Positions 7,153 through 15,348 of a DNA stretch of 64,000 nucleotides are shown here, one piece after another. A model generated the notes under the pieces. The model was not told the origin of the DNA, did no database searches, and saw nothing but the letters and a program-made list of their open reading frames with translations. Made by a program: the position numbers and the translations under genes. The DNA comes from VAZQ01 sp036557665. Its GTDB lineage: Bacteria > Pseudomonadota > Alphaproteobacteria > Rhizobiales > Xanthobacteraceae. Location of the stretch: contig DATBHG010000002.1 in assembly GCA_036557665.1 (NCBI GenBank), positions 124,001 to 188,000 of the forward strand. Direction: 5' to 3'. Each line of letters opens with the position of its first letter. Positions within the stretch are counted from its first letter, which is position 1.

Positions 7153-9885
7153 ATGGATGCCCTGCGCGCGCCAAGTCCTCCCGGCTTCGAGCAAGCTCCG
7201 CCGGCCGAGAGCGCCTCGCGTCCGACGCCGGTGATGGAGCAATACCTCGAGATCAAGGCCGCCAATCCGGATTGTCTCCTGTTCTACCGGATGGGCGATT
7301 TCTACGAGCTGTTTTTCGACGATGCCGAAGTCGCAGCGCGGGCGCTCGGCATCGTGCTCACCAAGCGGGGCAAGCATCTCGGCCGCGACATCCCGATGTG
7401 CGGCGTCCCGGTGCATCGCGCCGACGAATACCTGCAGCGGCTCATTCTGCAGGGACATCGCGTCGCGGTCTGCGAGCAGCTCGAGGATCCCGCCGAAGCG
7501 CGCCGCCGCGGCGGCAAAACGGTGGTGCGGCGCGATGTCGTGCGCCTTGTTACCCCGGGCACGCTGACGGAGGACGCGCTGCTCGACCCGCGGCGCAACA
7601 ATTATCTGCTCGCGCTCACCCGCGCTCGCGCAAGCGGCGGGGACGAGAGCCGGTTTGCGCTGGCTTGGATCGATATCTCGACCGGGGAGTTCCGGCTGGC
7701 GGACCGCGACCGCGCCGGACTTGCCGCCGAGGTCGCCCGGCTCGAGCCGGGCGAGATCATCGTCTCCGATGCCCTCTACGATGATCCCGAGCTTGCGCCC
7801 TATCTGCGCTCGCTGCCGCGGGTGACGCCGCTTGCCCGCGACGTGTTCGACGGATCGACCGCGGAGCGACGGCTTGCCGGCTATTTCGGCGTCTCCACCA
7901 CCGAGGGGTTCGGAACGCTGTCGCGGCTCGAGCTCGCGGCGGCGGCGGCCTGCATCAGCTACATCGAGCGCACCCAGCTCGGGGAGCGTCCACCGCTCTC
8001 GCCACCGGCGCGGGAAGCGCAAGGCGCGACACTGCAGATCGATCAGGCGACGCGCGCGAACCTCGAGCTCGTGCGCACGCTTGCCGGCGAGCGGCGCGGA
8101 AGCCTGCTTGCCGCGATCGACCGCAGCGTCACGGCGGCCGGCTCGCGCCTGCTGGCGCAGCGGCTCGCCGCTCCGCTTACCGACCCGCAGGCGATCGGAG
8201 CCCGGCATGACGCGGTTGCCTACCTCGTGGACGAAGCGAATCTGAGGTCCGATCTGCGCGGACGGCTCAAATCCGCGCCCGACCTCGCGCGCGCATTGGC
8301 GCGGCTCGTCGTCGATCGCGGCGGCCCGCGCGATCTTGCCGCGATCCGCGACGGCATCCTTGCAGCCGCTGCCGTCGCCGCCGAGCTGGAACGGTCCGCG
8401 CAGGCGCCGCAGGAATTGGCGCAGGCGGCAAAGGGATTGCGCCGGCCCGATCCCGCGCTCGCGGCCAGGCTTTCGGCTGCGCTTGCCGACGAGCTTCCTC
8501 ACCTCAAGCGCGACGGCGGCTTCGTGCGCCCCGGCTATGACCGCGCACTCGATGACGCGCGGGCGTTGCGCGACGAATCGCGCCGCGTCATCGCGGCGCT
8601 GCAAGCGCGTTATGCCGAGGCAACTGGGGTGCGTGCGCTGAAAATCCGGCACAACAACGTGCTCGGCTATTTCGTCGAAGTGAGCGCCCAGCACGGCGAG
8701 AAGCTGCTTGCTCCCCCACTCAATGCGACCTTCATCCACCGTCAGACACTGGCCGGCCAGGTGCGTTTCACCACCACGGAGCTGGGCGAGCTCGAGGCCA
8801 AGATCGCGAGCGCGGCCGAACGGGCGCTCGGGATCGAGCTTGCCGTCTTCGATGATCTCGCCTCGGCGGTCACCGCAGCGGCGGACACTATCAAGCGTGC
8901 GGCCGAGGCGCTCGCCGTGCTCGACGTGGCGAGCGCGCTCGCCGAGCTCGCCTGTGAGCGCAGCTTTGTGCGCCCGCAAGTCGATGGATCACTCGACTTT
9001 GTCATCGAGGGCGGGCGCCATCCGGTCGTGGAGCAGATGCTCGCGGCCGAGGGCGGCACCTTCGTCGCTAACGATTGCGATCTTTCGCCGCCGCATCCCG
9101 ACAGTGAAGGGCGCATCTATCTGCTCACCGGCCCCAACATGGCGGGGAAGTCGACCTATCTGCGCCAGAACGCGCTGATTGCCATTCTCGCGCAAATGGG
9201 ATGCTTCGTGCCGGCACGGCACGCCAGGATCGGCGCCATCGACCGGCTGTTCTCGCGCGTGGGGGCCGCGGACGATATTGCGCGCGGGCGCTCGACCTTC
9301 ATGGTGGAAATGGTGGAGACTGCCGCTATCCTCAATCAGGCGGGGACGCGCTCGCTGGTCATTCTCGACGAGATCGGCCGCGGCACGGCGACGTTCGATG
9401 GGCTCTCCATCGCCTGGGCGACGATCGAGCATCTGCACGAGAACAACCGCTGCCGCGCCCTGTTCGCAACGCATTTTCACGAGCTGACCACCCTGGCAGC
9501 AAGGCTGCCGCGGCTGTTCAACGCGACGATGCGGGTCAAGGAATGGCATGGTGAGGTCGTGTTCCTGCATGAGGTGATGGCGGGCGCGGCCGACCGCAGC
9601 TACGGCATCCAGGTCGCCAAGCTCGCGGGCTTGCCTCCGACCGTGATCGAGCGCGCCAAGGCGGTACTGGCAAAACTCGAGGCCGAGGATCGCGCGTCCC
9701 CGCGGGGATTTGAAGATCTGCCGCTGTTCGCCGCCGCGCCCGCCGTGCCGCAGCCGGGGCCGCGCGAAGCGACATCCGAGGCCGTCATGGCCGTCATGGC
9801 AGCCCTTCACCCCGACGACATGTCGCCGCGCGAGGCGCTGGAAGCGCTTTACGCCTTGAAGGCGAAGGCAGCGGCGGTCAAATGA
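7153..9885 (+). CDS. mutS: DNA mismatch repair protein MutS
   Basis: Full-length MutS of 910 residues, the cytoplasmic mismatch sensor of post-replicative repair. The mismatch-reading Phe-X-Glu motif is in GDFYELF (F50, E52). The ATPase has Walker A GPNMAGKST (660-668), the FSRVGAADDIARGRSTFM segment, Walker B VILDEIGRGTATFDG and the ATHFHEL switch. The ATG at 7153 was chosen because upstream codons in frame encode no MutS-like sequence. The stop codon overlaps the next gene's ATG (ATGA, 9882-9885), so a Bug receptor is translationally coupled to it, an odd partner for a repair gene. Confidence 0.98.
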   Translation: MDALRAPSPPGFEQAPPAESASRPTPVMEQYLEIKAANPDCLLFYRMGDFYELFFDDAEVAARALGIVLTKRGKHLGRDIPMCGVPVHRADEYLQRLILQGHRVAVCEQLEDPAEARRRGGKTVVRRDVVRLVTPGTLTEDALLDPRRNNYLLALTRARASGGDESRFALAWIDISTGEFRLADRDRAGLAAEVARLEPGEIIVSDALYDDPELAPYLRSLPRVTPLARDVFDGSTAERRLAGYFGVSTTEGFGTLSRLELAAAAACISYIERTQLGERPPLSPPAREAQGATLQIDQATRANLELVRTLAGERRGSLLAAIDRSVTAAGSRLLAQRLAAPLTDPQAIGARHDAVAYLVDEANLRSDLRGRLKSAPDLARALARLVVDRGGPRDLAAIRDGILAAAAVAAELERSAQAPQELAQAAKGLRRPDPALAARLSAALADELPHLKRDGGFVRPGYDRALDDARALRDESRRVIAALQARYAEATGVRALKIRHNNVLGYFVEVSAQHGEKLLAPPLNATFIHRQTLAGQVRFTTTELGELEAKIASAAERALGIELAVFDDLASAVTAAADTIKRAAEALAVLDVASALAELACERSFVRPQVDGSLDFVIEGGRHPVVEQMLAAEGGTFVANDCDLSPPHPDSEGRIYLLTGPNMAGKSTYLRQNALIAILAQMGCFVPARHARIGAIDRLFSRVGAADDIARGRSTFMVEMVETAAILNQAGTRSLVILDEIGRGTATFDGLSIAWATIEHLHENNRCRALFATHFHELTTLAARLPRLFNATMRVKEWHGEVVFLHEVMAGAADRSYGIQVAKLAGLPPTVIERAKAVLAKLEAEDRASPRGFEDLPLFAAAPAVPQPGPREATSEAVMAVMAALHPDDMSPREALEALYALKAKAAAVK

Positions 9886-10850
9886 CACGCCTCTTGCTGA
9901 TCCTCGTGGCGTGGATTTACGCCGCCGCCGTTGCGCAGGCGCAGTCCTATCCGCTGCGGCCTATCACCATCACGGTGACGGCCGCCCCCGGCGGGGTAAC
10001 CGATGTGGTGGGACGCGCGATCGGGCAGCGGCTATCTGAGAGCTGGGGACAGCAGGTGGTCATCGAGAACAAGGGCGGCGGGGCGCATGTGCTCGGCGCT
10101 GCCGCGGTCGCCAAGTCGGCAGCTGACGGCTATTCGCTCCTGCTCGCAGAGGCGGGCGCGTTCGTGATCAACCCGACCCTCTACGGTAAGGGCAAGCTTC
10201 CGTATGACGAGAAGGATTTCATCCCGATCACCGGGCTCGTGCGCATCCATCAGGCCCTGCTCGGTCACCCCTCCCTTGCGGCAACAAACGTTCGCGAGTT
10301 GATCGCGCTCGCCCGCAAACTACCGGGAGAGCTCACTTACGCCACGGCCGGCATCGGTTCCGCGCTGCACATGAACATGGTCCTGTTCGCGAGTATGGCA
10401 GGACTGAAGCTTCAGCCTGTGCATTATCGCGGCGCGGCGCCGGCGCTTGCGGATGTGATCGCCGGGCATGTCAGTCTCATGTCGCTCAGCGTCAGCGCCG
10501 CGCTGCCGCCGGCCCAAAGCGGACAGGTGAGGATCTTCGGGATCGGCAGCCCGCAACGTCTTGCCGCGGCGCCCGATATACCGACTGTGGCCGAGAGCGG
10601 GCTTCCCGGCTACGAGGCAAGCTCCTGGTTCGGATTGTTTGCACCTGCGGGAACCCCGCGCGAGATTGTCCTGAAGATCAACAAAGAAGTCACTGGCATC
10701 CTCGACGAGCCGGAATTTCGCGAGAAATTCCTCGGCCCCCAGATTTTCGAGCCGATGGCGAGCTCGCCGGAGGAGTTCGCGGACTACATCGAGGCACAGA
10801 AGGGCAAATGGAGCAGCCTCATCCGCCAACAGCACCTTACGATTCAATAG
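9882..10850 (+). CDS. Bug-family TTT substrate-binding receptor, coupled to mutS
   Basis: Periplasmic receptor of 322 residues. It has a short signal peptide (residues 1-20, ending VAQAQ), then SYPLRPITITVTAAPGGVTD, GGGAHVLGAAAVAKS and the C-terminal lobe with GLPGYEASSWFGLFAP. The normal PPGG pocket loop reads APGG here. Its ATG overlaps the mutS stop by four bases. No TctA/TctB genes are near, so it would have to share a distant membrane component. It is about as divergent from the receptor at 2331 as family members usually are, so recent duplication is not obvious. Confidence 0.9.
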   Translation: MTRLLLILVAWIYAAAVAQAQSYPLRPITITVTAAPGGVTDVVGRAIGQRLSESWGQQVVIENKGGGAHVLGAAAVAKSAADGYSLLLAEAGAFVINPTLYGKGKLPYDEKDFIPITGLVRIHQALLGHPSLAATNVRELIALARKLPGELTYATAGIGSALHMNMVLFASMAGLKLQPVHYRGAAPALADVIAGHVSLMSLSVSAALPPAQSGQVRIFGIGSPQRLAAAPDIPTVAESGLPGYEASSWFGLFAPAGTPREIVLKINKEVTGILDEPEFREKFLGPQIFEPMASSPEEFADYIEAQKGKWSSLIRQQHLTIQ

Positions 10851-10893
10851 GACAGTTTGACCCAGATCGGCCGCCCCGATTTGTCGCGTAGCC

Positions 10894-11706
10894 TTACAGC
10901 AACGCCGGCAGCCAGCGGCGCACGATCCAGAGCGCGCCGCTCCAGGCGACGGTGATCGCAAGGCCGGCAGCATAGGCCCACCACACGCCGATCGGCTCGG
11001 CCAGATAGTGCACGCCGAGAAAGGCGAGACCGAGCCCGACCAGCGGCGGCTCGGCATGAGCGAACACCGCGCTTGCCGCCTTGCCGCCCGCGTGCGCGTG
11101 CAGGATCACGACGAACGTCCCCATCACGATCGGAAAAACGGCAAACGTACCCGAAGCAAACGAGCCGATGCGATGGCTCACCGTCGTGACCACGCCAACC
11201 ACCAGCGCCGCCGCGGCCGCGCGCAGCGGGAGATCATAACGCCTGCGTGCGATGTCTTTGCGCGTGAAAGCATAGCGGCGAAAGCGTGCCGAGGCCGGTA
11301 TGGCGATCCCGAACGCCATCGCATTGAGCGCCAGCGCGCGCCCTGGTGTCCAGTCGATCAGCCGCAGAGCAGCGGCCGCACAAAACCACACCAGGATGGC
11401 GATGCTGATGCTGAGCGCCACCCCGTGACGTTGCGCCAGCCAGGCATAAGTGAGCGCAAAGATCGCGACCACCGCATTCGTCGCGGCGCTGCCGATGGCG
11501 CTTGCCGCAATGAAGGAGGGCGGATGCTCCAGTGCCAGAATGAGATAGGCCGCGCCCGCGGCGGTCGGCAGCGTCGCGATCAGCGCTCCAATGAATGGGC
11601 CGCTGCGCTCGACCGCAACCGAGGCTCCCACCACGATCGCTGCCGTGAGCGCCATTTTAAGCGCCAGCTCGCACCAGAACAGGAGCTCAGCAGGGATCAC
11701 AAGCAA
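10894..11706 (-). CDS. Polytopic membrane protein of unknown function
   Basis: About 270 residues with some seven to eight hydrophobic segments, including LALKMALTAAIVVGASVAV near the N-terminus and VWWAYAAGLAITVAWSGALW near the C-terminus. Two internal segments resemble each other in layout (a hydrophobic run followed by a short glycine/proline turn, GPFIGALIATLPTAAGAAY and GTFAVFPIVMGTFVVI), as in proteins built from two transmembrane halves. I do not recognise the family. The start is uncertain: TTG at 11706 or GTG at 11700, neither with a clear ribosome binding site. It is convergent with the coupled Bug receptor gene. Confidence 0.65.
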   Translation of the reverse strand: MLVIPAELLFWCELALKMALTAAIVVGASVAVERSGPFIGALIATLPTAAGAAYLILALEHPPSFIAASAIGSAATNAVVAIFALTYAWLAQRHGVALSISIAILVWFCAAAALRLIDWTPGRALALNAMAFGIAIPASARFRRYAFTRKDIARRRYDLPLRAAAAALVVGVVTTVSHRIGSFASGTFAVFPIVMGTFVVILHAHAGGKAASAVFAHAEPPLVGLGLAFLGVHYLAEPIGVWWAYAAGLAITVAWSGALWIVRRWLPALL

Positions 11707-11743
11707 GTCGTGCTCATGAGCTCGCAGGGCGAAGCGTGCCCGC

Positions 11744-12253
11744 TCAGAAGCGAGTGAGCTTCACCTCGATTGACGGAGCGCTCCTGAGAGTTTGATAGAC
11801 GACACAGTAACGCTCCGTAAGCTTGAGCAGCTGATCGACCTTGTCCTGGGGCGCATCGGTTTCCACGTCGAAACGGAGCCGCATTTGCGCAAAACCGACG
11901 GGCGCGTCCTTGGCAACTCCCAACGTGCCGCGGAAATCGAGGTCGCCTTCGGCGGATACGGTACCGGACTTGAGGCTAATGTCGAGCGCGGTCGCTACCG
12001 CTTTCAGGGTAACACCGGCACAGGCCACCAGCGCCTCGAGCAGCATGTCCCCGGAGCACAGCTCGAGGCCGGAGCCCCCCGTGGCGGGATGGAGCCCGGC
12101 GACAGCGAGCGCGCGGCCGGTCTCGACCTTGCAGGCGATATGCGCCGCATCGAGCGTACCCTTTGCCTTCAAGGTAATGTAGGCGGATTGCGGATCGCTT
12201 TTATAGCGATCCTTCAGCGGCGCCTGCATTGCGCGCAAAGCCGTAGAGTCCAT
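11744..12253 (-). CDS. OsmC family protein
   Basis: OsmC/Ohr-fold protein of 169 residues; relatives are thiol peroxidases acting on organic hydroperoxides. The central motif CSGDMLLEALVACAGVTLK places a cysteine at C78, and a second lies in RYCVVYQTL (C150), matching the usual two-cysteine arrangement of the family. The ATG at 12253 was chosen over 12259 because GAGGG lies about eight bases upstream of it. The gene starts 16 bases after the ABC ATPase gene and is the last gene of that operon. A link between import of a sulfur or nitrogen compound and peroxide detoxification is possible but only inferred. Confidence 0.85.
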   Translation of the reverse strand: MDSTALRAMQAPLKDRYKSDPQSAYITLKAKGTLDAAHIACKVETGRALAVAGLHPATGGSGLELCSGDMLLEALVACAGVTLKAVATALDISLKSGTVSAEGDLDFRGTLGVAKDAPVGFAQMRLRFDVETDAPQDKVDQLLKLTERYCVVYQTLRSAPSIEVKLTRF

Positions 12254-12269
12254 GATCATTCCCTCTCGC

Positions 12270-13061
12270 CTACCACCACAGTCCTCCGCCTGCCGCCGCC
12301 CTGGTCTCGCCCTCATCGATAATCGCCGCGCGTTCGAGTGAGCGGTCGAGCGCCGCGAGCACGCGGCGCTTGGCAAAATCGAATGCCGCCGACTGGCGGT
12401 CGCGCGGACGCGGCAAGTCGCAGCGGATCTCCTCGTAGACCCGTCCGGGATGCGCCCGCATGACCATGATCCGGTCCGCCAGCACGATCGCCTCCTCCAC
12501 GTCATGGGTCACCATCACCAGCGTCGGCTTGGCATCAGCCCAGAGATCGAGCAGATGGTCCTGCAGGTCGACGCGAGTAAAAGCATCCAGCGCGGAGAAC
12601 GGCTCATCGAGCAGCAGCACCTCCGGGCGCGGCACCAAGGCGCGCGCAAGGGCGACCCGCTGGGCCTGCCCTCCGGAGAGCTCGCGCGGCCACATCCTCG
12701 CCTTCTCGGCCAGGCCGACACGATCGAGCGCCGCGGCGATCCGCTTTGTCCGTTCCTCCCTGGGACGATGCCCGATGCCAAAGCCGACATTGTCCGCAAC
12801 CCGCAGCCACGGGAGCAGCCGCGGCTCCTGAAAAACGATGCCGATCTGCTCGCGCGGAGCCGTGATGGCGACGGCGTCGAGCAGCACTGTTCCCTGGGTC
12901 GGCGGGTCGAGCCCCGAGATCGCCCGCAGCATGGTGGATTTGCCGCAGCCGGAGCCGCCGATCACCACGAGGATCTCGCCGGGCGCGACCTCGAGCGAGA
13001 TGCCGTCGAGCGCCCGCACGCCATTGGGATAGATCTTGCCCACGCGCTCGAGCATCAGCAT
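12270..13061 (-). CDS. ABC transporter ATP-binding protein, nitrate/sulfonate/taurine type
   Basis: Nucleotide-binding subunit of 263 residues. Walker A is GGSGCGKST (about 35-43), the Q-loop region GIVFQEPRLLPWL, the signature LSGGQAQRVALARAL, Walker B VLLLDEPFSALD and the switch histidine in MVTHDVEEA. These fit the SsuB/TauB/NrtD group. AAGGAG lies upstream of the ATG. It follows the permease gene by 12 bases and precedes the OsmC gene. It would energise uptake of the solute delivered by the receptor encoded at 14043. Confidence 0.93.
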   Translation of the reverse strand: MLMLERVGKIYPNGVRALDGISLEVAPGEILVVIGGSGCGKSTMLRAISGLDPPTQGTVLLDAVAITAPREQIGIVFQEPRLLPWLRVADNVGFGIGHRPREERTKRIAAALDRVGLAEKARMWPRELSGGQAQRVALARALVPRPEVLLLDEPFSALDAFTRVDLQDHLLDLWADAKPTLVMVTHDVEEAIVLADRIMVMRAHPGRVYEEIRCDLPRPRDRQSAAFDFAKRRVLAALDRSLERAAIIDEGETRAAAGGGLWW

Positions 13062-13073
13062 GGCGGCTCTCCT

Positions 13074-13892
13074 TTACGCGCGGGCGAAGCGGTCTTCCCA
13101 GCGCAGGAAAGGCGAGGAGACGAGAACGATGATCCAGTCGGTGGTCTTGCCGAGGATCGCAAACGCGACAATCGCAGCGACGATCTGTGCGGGCTTTCCG
13201 AGCTGCTGACCGTCGATCAACAAAAACCCCAGGCCGGTCGAGGCTCCCAGGAATTCCGCCGCCACCACAAACATCCAGCCGAGGCCCAGGCCGGCGCGCA
13301 GCGAGATCACATAGGCCGGCATCACCGCCGGGAGCAGGATGCGCTTGACCATGTCCACTCCGGACAGGCGAAAAGCGCGCCCCACCTCGACGATCTTGCG
13401 ATCTACCGACATCACCGCACCCATCACGCCGAGGTAAACCGGAAAAAATACTCCGACCGCGATGAGCGTGATCTTGGATGCCTCGAAAATCCCGAACCAG
13501 AGGATGAACAGCGGCACCCAGGCGATAGAGGGAATTGCACGCAACGCCTGGAGAGTGGGATCGAGGAGGCGCCGGCTCGAGCCGGAATAACCGGCGAGTG
13601 CGCCAACGAGCGTACCGGCCGCGACGCCGAACGCGAAACCCCAGCCGACGCGCCACAGCGTCGCAAGCGCGTGTCGCTCGAGCTCGCCCGTTGCAGCGAG
13701 ATCGGCAAACGTGTTCCAGATCACCGAGGGCGGAGGGATCAGCCGGCCGTTGGACAGCCCGATCCGCACGGCTATCTCCCAGGAGACGGCGAGAACAACA
13801 GGCACCAGCAACCCGAGCGCCGGTCCCAGCCAAACGTGCAGCCGTTTCCTCGGGGTTATCTGCTCAACCGGTGCGTGGCCGGTAACCGTCAT
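13074..13892 (-). CDS. ABC transporter permease, sulfonate/nitrate type
   Basis: Inner-membrane permease of about 272 residues of the SsuC/TauC family. It has about six hydrophobic segments, starting with LGLLVPVVLAVSWEIAV, and the EAA-type coupling loop EVGRAFRLSGVDMVKRILLP. The motif AIPSIAWVPLFILWFGI is typical of the family. The frame is open up to 13970, but ATG 13892 gives the usual short cytoplasmic N-terminus. It sits between the receptor and ATPase genes. Confidence 0.88.
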   Translation of the reverse strand: MTVTGHAPVEQITPRKRLHVWLGPALGLLVPVVLAVSWEIAVRIGLSNGRLIPPPSVIWNTFADLAATGELERHALATLWRVGWGFAFGVAAGTLVGALAGYSGSSRRLLDPTLQALRAIPSIAWVPLFILWFGIFEASKITLIAVGVFFPVYLGVMGAVMSVDRKIVEVGRAFRLSGVDMVKRILLPAVMPAYVISLRAGLGLGWMFVVAAEFLGASTGLGFLLIDGQQLGKPAQIVAAIVAFAILGKTTDWIIVLVSSPFLRWEDRFARA

Positions 13893-14042
13893 CAGCGCAA
13901 CAGACACGGCAGCACCCACAAAATGCAAGTTTGCAGCAGAAAATGGCAGCCCGGACGAGCGAAACAGCATCCGGGCTCAGGCGTCATGCGTGCGCCGCAT
14001 TTCACTGCGCTGATGCGGCCTATACGCGATCACCGGCCGAAA

Positions 14043-15023
14043 TCAGTTCGCGGCGGTGACGAAGTGATCGTCAATGAGGTCATCGACCGCTTTCCTCACG
14101 TCCACGTTGGCGCCGATGATGCCTGCCTTTTGCAAGGCGATGCCGGCCTCCAGGATCGAATCGCGCTGCGGCGGGCCGATCTTGTTGTAGGTGAGCCCGG
14201 TACGTTCCTTGAGCTGCTTGTCCACGACGGCACCGTCGAGCTTGGTTACCGAGATGAAGACCTGCTTGAGCTCCGGGTAATTGGCGAGCGCGTATTTTCG
14301 CGCCTCCTCATAGGCCGAGATCACGCGCGGCACGATGTCGGGATGATCCTTGGCGAACTCCTCACGTGCGTTGAGGATACCCCAGGTGTTGGCCTCGGGC
14401 TTCCGATAGAACAGGCGCGCCCCGTCCTGAAGCTCGTGCTGGGCCATCATCGGGTCGAGCCCGGCCCACGCGTCCACGTCGCCGCGGATGAGCAGGTTGC
14501 CCCCATCGGCATGCTGCTGCACGAGGACCGGGACGATGTCCTTGTCGGTAAGTCCGGCGGAGTACAGCGCGCGCACGAGAAAGATATGGGGATCGGTCCC
14601 GCGCACCATTGCGACCTTCTTGCCCTTCAGATCCGTGACCTTGTTGATCGTGCTGTCCTTGGTCGTGACGAGCGCGGTCCATTCCGGCCGCGAGTAGACG
14701 TAAACCGATTTGATCGGATTGCCGTTGATCCGCGCCACCAGCGCAGCCGAGCCGGCGGTCGATCCGAAATCGATCGAGCCGGCATTGAGGAATTGCAATG
14801 CGTTGGAGGAGCTGTTGGTCTGCACCCAGCGAACGGCGATGCCGTCCTTGCCGAGCTCCTTTTCAAGCAACCCCTTTTGCTTCAACAGCATCGAGACCGG
14901 GTTGAAGGTCGCCCAGTCGATGCGCACTTCCTTGGGCTTGTCCGCGGCGCAGACCGCTGCCGCGGGAAAAATCGCAGCAAGGAAGGAAAGTGCCAGCAGA
15001 GGACGCCGCGAGATCATGGTCAT
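14043..15023 (-). CDS. ABC transporter substrate-binding protein, SsuA/TauA-like
   Basis: Periplasmic receptor of 326 residues with a signal peptide (MTMISRRPLLALSFLAAIF, ending AVCAAD). The mature part opens EVRIDWATFNPVSMLLKQKG, which is typical of receptors for sulfonates, taurine and nitrate-like solutes. Start choice: several ATGs lie in frame (15059, 15035, 15023, 15017); 15023 has GGAGG about five bases upstream. It is the first gene of the receptor-permease-ATPase-OsmC unit. The ligand is unknown. Confidence 0.9.
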   Translation of the reverse strand: MTMISRRPLLALSFLAAIFPAAAVCAADKPKEVRIDWATFNPVSMLLKQKGLLEKELGKDGIAVRWVQTNSSSNALQFLNAGSIDFGSTAGSAALVARINGNPIKSVYVYSRPEWTALVTTKDSTINKVTDLKGKKVAMVRGTDPHIFLVRALYSAGLTDKDIVPVLVQQHADGGNLLIRGDVDAWAGLDPMMAQHELQDGARLFYRKPEANTWGILNAREEFAKDHPDIVPRVISAYEEARKYALANYPELKQVFISVTKLDGAVVDKQLKERTGLTYNKIGPPQRDSILEAGIALQKAGIIGANVDVRKAVDDLIDDHFVTAAN

Positions 15024-15348
15024 GATGACCTCCATAACAAGGGGCCTCCGCGCGTTCATGTCGCGCGTCGCCCGGGTTGACGAATGCGGGATTTTTCGGC
15101 CCGCCGTCAGCTTAGCGAGGGGCAGGCCCCGCGCTTTAGCTGCATTTATTGAGCGCCCGCAAGCTGCTTGCTCAAATCGGCGCTGTACTTATTCTTTAGA
15201 AAGGCCAATGTTCAGCGTCAATGGCAAAGAATTACCGATTCGAGCGCAGCTGTAGAATGTTTCTCCATCGGAAAGCCTCGCCGGAGACGGTTACGCCCAG
15301 TGGCCGTATTTCGAGCGCTCCTCCTCTTTCCGCTGCATCGCTCGCGCC
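15024..15348. other. Intergenic divergent control region between the ABC operon and glnD
   Basis: No gene was found in these 325 bases. Both flanking genes read outwards, so promoters for each must lie here. On the plus strand a weak pair TTGCTC (15168-15173) and TATTCT (15190-15195), 16 bases apart, could serve glnD; the match is poor and is offered only as a lead. Confidence 0.4.

Noticed and set aside
7096..8979. Open frame of 627 codons antisense to mutS
   Set aside because: mutS is unmistakable on the other strand and the frame has no protein features.
12450..15080. Open frame of 876 codons on the plus strand
   Set aside because: Antisense to the ATPase, permease and receptor genes of the sulfonate-type operon; composition is that of a mirror frame.
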